Shown piece by piece: positions 9,877 to 18,883 of a DNA stretch of 64,000 nucleotides. Numbering within the stretch: position 1 is the stretch's first letter; every line of letters starts with the position of its first letter. The stretch is from the NCBI RefSeq assembly GCF_024124765.2, contig NZ_JAMXSR020000003.1, positions 179,048-243,047 on the forward strand. Direction: 5' to 3'. Under the pieces are notes generated by a model. The model saw nothing but the letters and a program-made list of their open reading frames with translations, did no database searches and had not been told where the DNA came from. A program made the position numbers and the translations under genes. Source of the DNA: Sphingomonas sp. H160509. GTDB lineage: Bacteria; Pseudomonadota; Alphaproteobacteria; Sphingomonadales; Sphingomonadaceae.

Positions 9877-10672
9877 TTAGCGCGAGGCGGCCCGATTGGT
9901 GGCGTATTCGATACGCACACCTGCTTTCAGCTTTGCGGTCAGTTTCATCATCGCCTGTCGCGCAGCCATATCGTGCAGGACGGCAGTCGCCAATTCTTCT
10001 TGCCGCACAGCGGGCACCGGTTGGAGAATGGTTGCCACTACCTGATCAATCGAGAGGGTGTCGCCGGTGCCGGCTATGAACGGCCGGCCGCGTGCAGCGT
10101 TCAGGATCCCGCGCTGCACTTTCGTCAGCGCCAAGCTGTCGACATCGACCAGCTCCCGTTTGAAGGCTGCATTCCTGTCGCGCAGCCAATTGGCAATCGC
10201 GTCGTTCGACGGCAGTCGCAGCATCATCCTCCCGGGCTGGGCCGCAGTCGTGATCCGATCAATGCGAAAGACCTCGTGACGATCGAACCGCGCTAGATTG
10301 TTCACGACGAAAGCCGCGACCGTCACGGGTGAGGGGGGCAGCCGTCCGACGACACGTTGCGTTAGCTGCTCGCCCAAGATGATTTCCCGGCTTCGCCGTT
10401 CCTGTCCCAGGAATTCTGGGGGATCGATCGACCGACTGGCGTCGCGCCTCCTCGGCTAGCAGCTTGCGGACGATGATCCGGTCGAGCAGCGCAGGCTGGA
10501 CCGTTTGGGTATCAACATCGGCGGGTGCCCCACTCGCCATCAGCTCGATCAGGATATCGCGTCGGGTCACCTCCATCCCGTCGATACGCGCCACGACCTG
10601 TCCTGTAGGCGCAGATTGAGTGCAAGCGGACGAAGCCAGCAGCAGACCCATCGTGATGCGAATATAAGTCAC
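9877..10672 (-). CDS. EpsD/PrsT-family peptidyl-prolyl isomerase-like lipoprotein, one frameshift
   Basis: After correction 264 residues. The N-terminus MTYIRITMGLLLASSACTQS has a lipobox (LASSAC). A SurA/PpiC-type N-terminal chaperone region follows (ARIDGMEVTRRDILIELMAS, VQPALLDRIIVRKLLAEEAR), then a helical C-terminus. EpsD-like proteins accompany exosortase loci and probably assist export or assembly of EPS components. The break is in five C of the coding strand (10418-10422); with four C the protein continues EFLGQERRSREIILGEQLTQ. It overlaps the upstream epsI gene by 4 bases (ATGA type), so it is the last gene of an xrtV-epsI-epsD operon. It is short compared with typical EpsD, and no clear rotamase domain is seen. 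Confidence 0.65.
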
Positions 10673-11379
10673 GACGCCCTGTCCTGACCTAGCAACACCG
10701 TCCGCCCCATGCGATCGTCAATGCCCAGTAGCATAGCATTGAACGCCATCATCTGGTCCAGTGCGCCACTGGCATCGGTCGAGCGAACTGACAATCGAAC
10801 TAGAACCCCATCCGGCATAACGCCGCGCAGATTAGCGGCGAACACCGCAGCCTTCTCGTCGATTGGCGAGGTAGGAAAGCGTTCGCCGATCCGCATCCAA
10901 AAATAGATCTGTTCAATTCTATCTCCCCGCGATGCGGACAGCGCCGTCGCCTTGCGTCCGCGCATTCCGCGCAGGTTCACCGTCGACTGCGTACCGATCG
11001 TATATCCTGCTGAAGGATAGCATGCCTCGGGCCGGTGCACGGCCAGCCCCGCGTCCTGCGCACTGCCATAAGCGATCAATAGCATTATCGGCGCGGCATC
11101 GGGTGCGACATAGACGCGGGTCAGTACCTGATCATAAACGCCGCTGGTCTGATCGCTGTCCGGCAGAATCAAGCCGGTCGAACTGGCATAGCGATAATCA
11201 CCCAACTGCAGCGGCACGCTTTTTTCTAAAGCCCCATCCGGCGGAAGCACGGTGGTACGTCGCGGTCGTAACCACGCAGCGGCCCCGGCAGCCGCTGTTA
11301 GCGCGCCGCCCAGCAGCAACTGGCGCCGGTCGGGCAGGCGAAAGGATCGGGCGTCCAGCGACCGGAGCGGCGTGGTCAC
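10669..11379 (-). CDS. epsI: Exosortase-associated EpsI-family protein, V-type
   Basis: 236 residues, intact. A twin-arginine-like or membrane-anchor N-terminus (LPDRRQLLLGGALTAAAGAA) precedes a periplasmic EpsI domain with the family signature HRPEACYPSAGY (the Cys is characteristic), then QIYFWMRIGERFPTSPIDEK. EpsI proteins are almost always encoded next to an exosortase, sometimes fused to its C-terminus, and are needed for EPS or sorted-protein export; their chemistry is not established. The start codon overlaps the stop of xrtV by 4 bases and its own stop overlaps the next gene by 4, so the three genes are translationally coupled. The V-type assignment comes from the neighbouring XrtV. 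Confidence 0.85.
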   Translation of the reverse strand: MTTPLRSLDARSFRLPDRRQLLLGGALTAAAGAAAWLRPRRTTVLPPDGALEKSVPLQLGDYRYASSTGLILPDSDQTSGVYDQVLTRVYVAPDAAPIMLLIAYGSAQDAGLAVHRPEACYPSAGYTIGTQSTVNLRGMRGRKATALSASRGDRIEQIYFWMRIGERFPTSPIDEKAAVFAANLRGVMPDGVLVRLSVRSTDASGALDQMMAFNAMLLGIDDRMGRTVLLGQDRAS

Positions 11380-12252
11380 GATTGCGCCAGTCGACGTCGC
11401 AGCGGGCCAAGCGCGGTATCCAGCCCGATCAGGCAGCCAAGCGCCACTAGGAACATGAACAGGCCTGCGGTCTCGTGCAGAACGCCTTCGACCCGTGTGA
11501 TCCCTAGATAATGGGTTGCTAGGAGCAATAGCAGGATGCGGGCGAGGTTGGCGATCATCGCGACAGGCAGAGTTAGCATCGCAAGCAATATCGCATAACG
11601 CCAGTCAGCGCGATACAGGACATAGACATAGAACAGGCCGATCGCGAGCAGGCTGATCAAGGAGTTCATACCTGCGCAGGCATCGGCAATCAGCAGCTCA
11701 TATTGATCGATGTACAGGGTTGTCCCATTGTATGCCGCCTCAAAGCCGAGAGCAGACAGCAGATCGACTGAGGTAACGGACAGCCACAGCTTCCGCGACT
11801 GGGTGATCGACGCGATCAGCATATAGGGCGGAGGCACTAGAAACAGCAGATAGGTCAACGGAAACCATAAGCGCATCAGCGCTCGCCCGCCTATATAGCT
11901 GTAAAGCACGATTATTAGAGCAATATAGGTCGACAGCCAGCTCAGCCAGAGCATACCGGCGACGTAGGCAAAGACATATCCTAGAGCGGCGGGTAGCATC
12001 CCCGCCATCGCCCATGTAATATGCCCCGGCATGGTGCAAATTGTCCGTGCCTCACGCACCAGCAACCAGCCGCCGCTGGCTGGGATGATGGGTCCTGCGG
12101 CTCCCTGTTCTAGCGACCATTCACCTGCCATCAGCCAGATGAGGGAGGGGGAGGGCGAACAGAGCGACCGCGCCCAGAACGAACCAGTGATCGCGTACCG
12201 CATCAGGCCACGCAATCGTTAGGCCGGTACGCACGTATCGGCTTCGACTCAT
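11376..12252 (-). CDS. xrtV: Exosortase V (XrtV), one frameshift near the N-terminus
   Basis: After correction 291 residues with about eight membrane segments. The exosortase catalytic triad is visible: Cys in ADACAGMNSLIS, Arg in MIANLARILLL, and His in VEGVLHETAGL. These integral membrane cysteine transpeptidases cut C-terminal PEP-CTERM signals at the inner membrane. The start I choose is the ATG at 12250-12252 (MSRSRYVRTGLTIAWPD), because the frame then runs VLGAVALFALPSLIWLMAGE once one C is removed from the five-base run at 12147-12151; the uncorrected frame starts later with a non-family N-terminus. Its cognate substrate is probably the PEPxxWA protein at 14200-14968. It heads the operon with epsI and the epsD-like gene. 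Confidence 0.85.
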
Positions 12253-12387
12253 CTTAAGTGCTTCACTTGGCATCACTTGACCATTAGGGACCGGATAAAA
12301 TCAGCCGATAGGTGATTTCACGAGATAACCTTGGATCGTTGTGTTTGCACGCGCAGACAGCGGATCGAAACGAGAGGGCACAGCACG

Positions 12388-13341
12388 ATGGGCGCACGCG
12401 TCGGAGGATACGCGAAATCCCTTCGTCAAGGCCGCCATGTAAGGCGTCGTCCGGTCGGCCGGCGGACGATCGCCACCCGGCTGCTAATGCTGTGGGTTCT
12501 CGTCGTGAGCCTCTATTTCCTGTGGGAAGCCGATCATTACACTGGCCTGTACGCGTTTCTGGCAGAGTGGCAGTTCGAACAGCTGAGTCATTATTTCCCC
12601 ATCCTGACCTTTGCGATGCTCGTCATCGGCTTCGGCTGGCCCGCCGCATGGTTGTTAAAGGCGCGTCAGCGTGCCGACCGAGTGGATCTGCCAGACCGCT
12701 ATGGGCTCGATGCCGCGGTATCCACGAGCATGAATTTCCGCCGCGCCCTGTTCGCCTTTGCCGGCGGGCTTACTGGTGCCGCGGTCGTGACTTTGTTATG
12801 GACATTGACGCTTCCCCGTATTGCCCCGCCACGCGCCGTGGTGCCGATCGGTAGCGTGCAGGCAAAGGTTCCGCCGCTTGGTCCTGTAACGTTGCGCGGT
12901 CGGATCATATTCACCCGTACTGCGGTATTCGCACAGAACCTCCTCGTCACCACCCGCGGCGTACGGTTCGCCCCGATTGTCGCGCCGAACGCTCAGAATC
13001 AACAGCTCCGCTATTTCGTAGAACTGCTCCCGCGCGAATTCGGCAATCCGAATGTCGCGCGCCTAGACAACCGTACTGGCGTTCTGCTTCGCAACCATCT
13101 GCCGGGATCGATTCTGCGCCTCTATCGCTATGCGGGTTATGACGTCGAGCCGCCAGTCTACGTCTTATACGTCTCGGATAAGACGCTCCGCTGGCCCTAT
13201 TACGTCGCCGCTGTCCAGCTGCTGATCGCGGCGCTGATCGCGGCGCTTGCGGCCTTGGTCCAGCACCGGCATGTCCGTGATATTGCTAGAACCGATACAG
13301 CCCCGCCCCCGGAGGAAGAACGGGAGGCAGACACGCCATAG
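12388..13341 (+). CDS. Membrane protein of the exosortase V locus, unknown function
   Basis: About 317 residues from the ATG at 12388. A basic N-terminus (RRRPVGRRTIATR) precedes membrane segments near residues 29-50 (LLMLWVLVVSLYFLWE), 70-92 (FPILTFAMLVIGFGWP) and 125-145 (ALFAFAGGLTGAAVVTLLW). An extracytoplasmic domain of about 120 residues follows, then a last segment near 270-295, and a charged acidic tail (PPPEEEREADTP). It is divergent from xrtV with a 135-base gap, so a shared control region is likely. I do not recognise the family; position suggests a role in the sorting system or EPS assembly. The frame is intact. Confidence 0.6.
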   Translation: MGARVGGYAKSLRQGRHVRRRPVGRRTIATRLLMLWVLVVSLYFLWEADHYTGLYAFLAEWQFEQLSHYFPILTFAMLVIGFGWPAAWLLKARQRADRVDLPDRYGLDAAVSTSMNFRRALFAFAGGLTGAAVVTLLWTLTLPRIAPPRAVVPIGSVQAKVPPLGPVTLRGRIIFTRTAVFAQNLLVTTRGVRFAPIVAPNAQNQQLRYFVELLPREFGNPNVARLDNRTGVLLRNHLPGSILRLYRYAGYDVEPPVYVLYVSDKTLRWPYYVAAVQLLIAALIAALAALVQHRHVRDIARTDTAPPPEEEREADTP

Positions 13342-13367
13342 GCAGAATCGATAGCACAAGATTAACG

Positions 13368-13607
13368 CTACAGGGGCCTGGGCCTCAATACCAGAATGAT
13401 GAATGCTACCAGGCCGATTAGCGCGAGCGTGGCGGCCAAATGATAACCGGCGTTGCCAATCCAGTTGACCAATCCGCAACCTACCGCAGCGACCAAGTAG
13501 TGCCACATGGCATCACGTGGTGCCGGTTCCTGATCCGATCGATGCAGGAACAGTACGACTAAACCCGCGAACAGAGCAACCGTGACCCAGTCGTAGACGG
13601 TATTCAT
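13368..13607 (-). CDS. XrtV sorting system accessory protein
   Basis: 79 residues with two or three membrane segments: VTVALFAGLVVLFLHRSDQE, MWHYLVAAVGCGLVNWIGN and HLAATLALIGLVAFIILVLR. Small proteins of this size and layout, with a central RSDQEPAPRD-type loop and GN.GYH motif, are annotated in sphingomonads as XrtV sorting system accessory proteins. It is convergent with the membrane protein ending at 13341 and divergent from the protease at 13711. Its biochemical role is not known; a helper of the exosortase in the inner membrane is the natural inference. The frame is intact. Confidence 0.65.
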   Translation of the reverse strand: MNTVYDWVTVALFAGLVVLFLHRSDQEPAPRDAMWHYLVAAVGCGLVNWIGNAGYHLAATLALIGLVAFIILVLRPRPL

Positions 13608-13710
13608 CGTGTGCTCTGCCTGTCTGCGCCCCGATGATCCAACATCAACTAAGGGGTTAATCCCTGGTTATGGATATGCATTCACCCGGCCTTGATGACT
13701 TTCGGCGCAT

Positions 13711-14274
13711 ATGCTGCCTATGCTCGGCCCGCAAATCCCGCCAACGCTGATAGCGGTCATAGCGCTTCTGCTCGCCGGTAGCGCCCGGCTAGGTCGCGAC
13801 ATAATCCTCGATACCATCAACCCGGTAGCCAATGCCGCGGTTACGGGCACCGATCCCACACAGACGGCCGAGAACACAGCTTTGCCCTTGGGCACGGCGG
13901 CCATCGTGAAATCCGCGCATCACATACAGCGCGGAACAGACGGTCTGTTCTACGTCAATGTACTGATCAACGATCGTCCGATTCGGTTTCTGATCGACAC
14001 AGGCGCCAGTGTCGTCGTTCTAACGGCAGCCGATGCGCGGCAGGCCGGTATTAAGGTACACGAAACCAGCTTCAATCGCAGCGTTGATACGGTCGGTGGC
14101 GCGGCACCCATGGCCTGGGCAACACTAGATAAGGTTAATCTTGCCGGACACGAGGTCCGCGGTCTGAAGGCCGCAGTTGTTCGCAACGGCCTTGGCGTTT
14201 CACTGCTTGGTCAGAATATGCTGGCAAAGCTCGATTCCATTACTCTCACGGCAGATCGCGTCAGCCTTCGCTGA
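13711..14274 (+). CDS. Membrane-anchored retropepsin-like aspartic protease (TIGR02281-type)
   Basis: 187 residues. An N-terminal hydrophobic stretch (TLIAVIALLLAGSARLG) should anchor or export it. The catalytic domain holds FLIDTGASVVVLTAADARQA, the flap-like VDTVGGAAPMAWATL, and a closing SLLGQNMLAKLD. This is the usual complete length for the single-lobe family, which works as a dimer. Members occur repeatedly inside exosortase V loci of sphingomonads, which suggests processing of sorted or EPS-related proteins, but no substrate is established. Its last 75 bases overlap, on the opposite strand, the 3' end of the PEP-CTERM gene. Compare the longer paralogue at 2026-2829. Confidence 0.75.
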   Translation: MLPMLGPQIPPTLIAVIALLLAGSARLGRDIILDTINPVANAAVTGTDPTQTAENTALPLGTAAIVKSAHHIQRGTDGLFYVNVLINDRPIRFLIDTGASVVVLTAADARQAGIKVHETSFNRSVDTVGGAAPMAWATLDKVNLAGHEVRGLKAAVVRNGLGVSLLGQNMLAKLDSITLTADRVSLR

Positions 14275-14968
14275 CGACCGCACGACCTGCACCATTCTGG
14301 CTGGCGTCAGTGGGTCTGCATGCCGTCGGGCCGCTTCTTGCTGTCGAGCTCGGCGCATGATGCCGCCAACGATGGCAAACCCTAAAATCATGGTGAGCCA
14401 AGTGGCCGGCTCCGGCACCGCGCCGACTACGCCTGGCGTAGTACCTCCACCACCAGGCGTACCACCGCCTCCACCGGGTAGACCACCGCCTCCACCGGGT
14501 AGACCGCCACCTCCACCAGGAAGACCGCCACCTCCGCCAGGAAGACCGCCACCTCCGCCAGGCACCCCGTTGCCGCCGGGCGGCGTTCCGGGGGAGACGA
14601 AAATGTTGGCGGATTACCGACCACACCTGGGGGGTGGAGGCGAATACGTTCCGCCGGTCGGAGGAGCTCTAAAACCCGGTTCACCGGGCGTTCGCGCACC
14701 GTAAGCGCCCGGAGGTACTTCGCCACCTCCCGAAACGGGAGTTCCACCAGCTCCGCCAGGAATGCCGGGCGTCAGCGGGGTACCGAACGTCGCCGCATAG
14801 GCTACCGGCGACAGATCCCCCCAGGATCGGCACGTCACCAAGCGGGCTGAACAAGGCACGCTGATTTACTACCGGAACTGTCGTGACGAACAGCAATCCG
14901 CCCAGTAGCATTAGCGTGATCTGCCGCCTACGCTCTTCCGATCTCAAATCAACGGTTTCATTCGCCAT
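14200..14968 (-). CDS. PEPxxWA-CTERM sorting-signal protein with Gly/Pro repeats, frameshifted
   Basis: After three corrections, 255 residues. The start ATG at 14966-14968 has a GGGAG ribosome site. MANETVDLRSEERRRQITLM leads into a membrane or signal segment (LLGGLLFVTTVPVV). A low-complexity region follows, with five exact-length LPGGGGG heptads encoded by 21-base repeats (14461-14565). The sorting signal is VPEPATWLTMILGFAIVGGI followed by MRRARQQ, the classic tripartite PEP-CTERM tail. Broken runs: six C at 14817-14822 and six G at 14629-14634 (one too many each), five G at 14590-14594 (one too few). The tail extends about 40 residues past the Arg cluster, which is unusual and could mean another error. 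It is the likely XrtV substrate. Confidence 0.65.
14461..14565. repeat. Five tandem 21-bp repeats encoding LPGGGGG
   Basis: Units of ACCRCCRCCTCCRCCRGGWAG repeat five times in register, with third-position changes only, inside the PEP-CTERM gene. The first two units are identical, as are units four and (almost) five, so slippage has expanded the tract recently. Confidence 0.8.
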
Positions 14969-15194
14969 TTCGCGCTCCCCTGAATTGCAATATGGTTTGC
15001 CTGCCGCCGTAAAGATAGACCCAAAAACTGTCAGGTTTCGGGCCATCTTGCCTGTTGCACGTCAATTCGTTGTGACGCAGACAACGTTTCCCGCAAACGA
15101 ACGGAACCATCTCCGCGTGCTGCACGTCCGCAATTTGCATAAGGCAGAGTCGATAGCCCGTTGCCATTCTCCTTATGTAGAACCTCCCAATACC

Positions 15195-15857
15195 GTGTCG
15201 GGTGAACCCCGCGCAGCGGGCATTCTGCTCTCCGCCATGCTTTTGATGGCGATGACGGGATGTGCCCCGGATAAGCGGGCGTTGACCGATGACGAGCGAA
15301 TCGTCGGGGCGGTGTTGACCCTGCTTGCGCAGGATAGGCGGTCGGTATGTGTCGACGACAGTACGCAAGGTCAGGCATTGGCGGTATTCCATGAGATGCA
15401 GGCGGCCCCCCGGCCCGCCCGTCTTGAATTGAACTGGCATCGCCCTTTGCCTCTCAGGCCAGATATTCGTGTCACCACGCGGGCGTTGCGCGATGCGGAG
15501 TTCGAGGATCAGCCGCTGACGATTCAGGAACCTGGCGCGCGCACGGATGTGCTACCGGGCCTCGATCAGCTGCGTTTTGATGGTGCCGCAGCGCGGCTTG
15601 GTGAACAGATTGGCCGGGCCGAGAACGCCGTGGATATTCGGCAAGCCTGGGTCCCTGCCGGCGTGGCGGCGCGGTGGTGGCCGATTAATCGTATGCGGCG
15701 CGATTGCTGGCCTTTGTTCGAGATCAGCGACCCCGTCCGCGACCGCGACATGGCGTTCGTGACGGTCCGTGCCGAACATTGGGGCACCTTATACGCTTTG
15801 CAAAAGACTGATCGGAATTGGCGGATCGCCGCCGAATGGAGCCGATGGCTCTATTGA
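15195..15857 (+). CDS. Putative lipoprotein of the exosortase/EPS region
   Basis: About 220 residues from a GTG at 15195; an ATG at 15238 is the alternative. The N-terminus AAGILLSAMLLMAMTGCAPDK is a lipoprotein signal with Cys in MTGC. The mature part is mixed alpha/beta with DDERIVGAVLTLLAQDRRS, ELNWHRPLPLRPDIRVTT, and a tryptophan-rich C-terminus RNWRIAAEWSRWLY. Residues near the end (AFVTVRAEHWGTLYALQKTD) resemble NTF2-like or cystatin-like small folds. No family is recognised. A 61-residue membrane protein follows 44 bases later on the same strand, probably in the same transcript. The open frame extends further upstream without a plausible start. Confidence 0.55.
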   Translation: MSGEPRAAGILLSAMLLMAMTGCAPDKRALTDDERIVGAVLTLLAQDRRSVCVDDSTQGQALAVFHEMQAAPRPARLELNWHRPLPLRPDIRVTTRALRDAEFEDQPLTIQEPGARTDVLPGLDQLRFDGAAARLGEQIGRAENAVDIRQAWVPAGVAARWWPINRMRRDCWPLFEISDPVRDRDMAFVTVRAEHWGTLYALQKTDRNWRIAAEWSRWLY

Positions 15858-15901
15858 TATGTTTATCATGCCGATTTCAGCGCAATTAAAGGAAGATTAT
15901 T

Positions 15902-16087
15902 ATGACACGAGACGACGGAATACAGGATGCAGGCACGCCGACCGGACGAGATATCGGCTGGAAGCAGTTTACCATCGGCATTTTCGACCTGATCCGTTGG
16001 CCCATCGCGGTCGTGGTAATCTTCTTCCTTCTGCGCATGCCGTTGGAACGGCTACTAGATGCAATCGCGACCGCCTTTCGAGCCTGA
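15902..16087 (+). CDS. Small single-pass membrane protein
   Basis: 61 residues. MTRDDGIQDAGTPTGRDIGW is a polar head, then FDLIRWPIAVVVIFFLLRMP is one membrane helix, then a short amphipathic tail LERLLDAIATAFRA. A good ribosome site, AAAGGAAG, lies 6-7 bases before the ATG, which supports it as a real gene. It follows the lipoprotein gene and may be cotranscribed. Function unknown. Confidence 0.55.
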   Translation: MTRDDGIQDAGTPTGRDIGWKQFTIGIFDLIRWPIAVVVIFFLLRMPLERLLDAIATAFRA

Positions 16088-16526
16088 CGGGTGGTGCCGG
16101 GTTTCCAGGCGTCGTGCAGAGCCGAACCTACGGTATGCGCCATTGCCTGCGTCGTCTCAGCCATTCGACCAGCATGGCCAAGTCCGACAGGCCGAGCTTC
16201 GCGGCGTCGGTAATCGATCGCAACGTCCCTTAATATAGCCTATACCTCCGCAGGCTCCCGGCTGGTGGTGGTCCCACACAGTCTCAAATCGTCGCTCGCC
16301 CGCCCGTACGATCAATTTCGCCTCATTGACCGGCATCTACCAGCAAAGCGTAGATGGCCCCTACACACCGTACGGCGATCACGCATTGGTTTTGAATGGT
16401 GTTTTCCAAGTGACCTATCGGCGACGGAACGTAACGCCAATGCGCTCAACGTGCCATCGCCTATAATTCGGTGCGCGTTCTCAACGCTATATCTACTTTC
16501 ATCCCCGCCCCTATCCAGCGCATGAC
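16088..16526. other. Intergenic region before the glycosyltransferase cluster
   Basis: No supported gene. A minus-strand stretch at about 16107-16225 reads TDAAKLGLSDLAMLVEWLRR before a stop and could be the tail of a lost protein. The remainder probably holds the promoter of the glycosyltransferase at 16527; no element was recognised with certainty. Confidence 0.35.
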
Positions 16527-17748
16527 ATGCGGGGGACCTACCGAAAGAAGGTCTCGCCGGATGACGTGGACGCCTCGGCATGGCAGAGAACCCATGTGAC
16601 TGATCGCTCCACCCCTTTGCCGCGCATTGTTTTCATCATCAACTCGATTGGTAGTGGCGGAGCCGAACGTGCGCTAGGTCGTATTCTAAGCGCTGCCGGC
16701 AACCGGCACGAGCACTATGAGATGCACCTTGTGTTGCTCGATCGTGAACCGGAAATGCGCAAGCTACCAGCACTCGCCGGTCGCCATTGCCTGGATGCGC
16801 GGGGTAGACTGTGGCGAAGCGCCATTCGGTTGCGTGCTCTGCTGACGCGCTTGCAACCGAAGCTGGTGGTTAGCCTGCTGATACGCGCCAACATGGCTAC
16901 CGCCGCTGTAGCACCTGGTCTCGGCGCAAGAACCATCCTGTGTGAACGCATGCATCTGTCTTCGCATCTTGCGGGGCGATACCGGGGTATCGCACTGGCC
17001 GGTTTGCGCGCGCTGGTACGATACCTCTATCCACTCGCAAACCATGTGTTGGCCGTATCCGAAGGGGTGCGGCACGACCTGATCGACACGGCAGGCCTCG
17101 CGCCGGATCAGGTGACGACAATCAACAATCCCTACGATCTAGAGCGGATTGCCGCCGAAGGATCTCAGGCACCGGAGATAGCGCTGCCGCCTGCGTTTAT
17201 GGTTGCTGTCGGGCGGCTGGTTACCGCCAAGGGCTTTGCACTGCTGATCGATGCTTATGCCGACGCTGATCCGGCGTTGCCGCTTCTCATCCTCGGCGAA
17301 GGGCCGGATCGTATCCGCTTCGAGGCTCAGGTCGCTGCTGCTGGGCTGGGTGAACGCATCCGTTTTCCGGGTTTCCTTGCCAACCCCTTCGCCATCATGG
17401 CGCGTGCGACGTTTCTGGTATCGGCGTCTCACAACGAAGGCTTTCCCAATGCACTGGCCGAGGCCATGGCCCTCGGCGTTCCCGTCATCGCTACCGATTG
17501 CCCCTCGGGACCGGCTGACCTGTTGGGGGCAGGGGCAGGGGGCTGCAGGCTACGTGACCGAAGCACCTTACGGTCTGATAGTCGGGGATGGCGACCGCGC
17601 GGGTCTTGCCACTGCAATTCGGAAAATGATGGACGATGCCGATTTGCGCACGAGACTGGGAGCAGCCGGGCTGCTGCGCATCGAGGATTTTCGCATCGAA
17701 CGTATCGCCGCGGATTACTGGGCGGTATTCGATGCGTTCATGAACTGA
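16527..17748 (+). CDS. Glycosyltransferase family 4, one frameshift
   Basis: After correction 406 residues with the two-domain GT-B layout. The N-terminal domain has IVFIINSIGSGGAERALGRI (glycine loop), and an acceptor-side segment VSLLIRANMATAAVAPGLGA. The C-terminal nucleotide-sugar domain has MVAVGRLVTAKGFALLIDAY, LILGEGPDR, and the EX7E motif in NEGFPNALAEAMALGVPVIA. The break is in five G at 17538-17542; with four G it continues AAGYVTEAPYGLIVGDGD to the stop at 17748. It resembles GT4 enzymes that add hexoses to EPS lipid intermediates at the cytoplasmic face. Donor and linkage are unknown. Its 3' end overlaps the convergent gene by 34 bases. Confidence 0.8.
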
Positions 17749-18857
17749 CGAAAGACCATGGCATGCGCCTCGACCGCAGACGCGCTGGTATAGCGCGCGG
17801 CAATCGCTGCCGCCTGCGACCATGGTGCAGTACGCACCTGTGTTTCCGCCATGATGGACCCGATTGCCGCATGATCGCCTACCGGAAAATAGTGATCGGC
17901 AGGCAAGCCGAACTCGCGATGCACCGGAATATCCGAAACGATAGCCGGTGCTCCAAAAAGCTAATGCCTCCAAGACCACTAGACCGAACCCCTCCATTTC
18001 GGATGGGTGCAGCAACACCGCGGCATGGGTATAAAGCGCGGACAGCTCGTCACCGGTCCTAAACCCCAGAAAGCGCACGCTACTCCCTACGCCGTCCCCG
18101 CAAGGTCACGAAGCTCCGCCTCATAATCGGCATTGCTGATCGAACTACCTACGATGACCAATGGTAGCGCCGCGGGGTTTAATGCATGCGCAGCGATCAG
18201 ATCCTCAAACCGCTTAGTCGGCTCGAGCCTGCCGACCGCAAGCAGGTAACCACCCGAAACAAGGCGCTGATCGACAAGGAAATCCAGACCGTCGACCGAA
18301 GCCTGTAGATCCAGACCGTGCTGGATGGTCACGGTTCGCCCGATAGCCCCGCCATGCCGGGACAGAAATTCGCGCCTTACGGTATCGCTGACGCAAATCA
18401 CGCGATCGGCAAAGCGGGCCATCAAAAGTTCGCCCAGACGCAAGAACCTGCGGCCCATCCGGCCCCATTTGGGCCGTTCGAAATCGGCAGCATGATGCGT
18501 TACGATGACATGCATCCCGAGGATGCGCGCAAGGGGCGCAAAGAACCCAGGGCCAATGCCGTGAAGATGCACGATCGCTGCTTGCAGGCGCCATCGTGCG
18601 TAGACGATCGCCAGTGGCGTATGCACCAGCGTTTCGATGGAGCCCTGTTTCGGAGCAGGCAGCGCAACAAGGCGCACCTTGCCCAATCGATCGTTAGACG
18701 CTCTAACGTAACGACGACGTGCGATCATCGTGATATCCAGATCCGGGGCCGCTTCTGCCAAAGCCGGATAAAGATGTTCGCAATGCGTCTCGATACCGCC
18801 AATAACGTGCGGCACACCCCGAAATCCAATTACCGCGATGCGCCCTTCATTCTCCAC
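17715..18857 (-). CDS. Glycosyltransferase family 4 (DUF1972-like N-terminus), two frameshifts
   Basis: After correction 380 residues. The start IAVIGFRGVPHVIGGIETHC with a THHAADFERPKWG acceptor-loop resembles the rhamnosyl/hexosyl GT4 group to which the paralogue at 19997-21160 also belongs. The C-terminal half has LLAVGRLEPTKRFEDLI and the EX7E region EMEGFGLVVLEALAFGAP. One G is missing in the four-base run at 18096-18099 (restored: LAGDGVGSSVRFLGF), and one T is extra in five at 17955-17959 (restored: AFGAPAIVSDIPVHREF). These two changes cancel in length. It is the third gene of a minus-strand glycosyltransferase operon starting at 21160, with a 26-base gap to the previous gene. Sugar specificity unknown. 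Confidence 0.8.
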
Positions 18858-18883
18858 TTGTATTCCCGATTATTTTGTCGTGT

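Noticed and set aside
14461..14565. 21-base tandem repeats as a regulatory iteron array
   Set aside because: The period keeps one reading frame (LPGGGGG) inside a gene with start, membrane segment and sorting signal; no replication gene is nearby.
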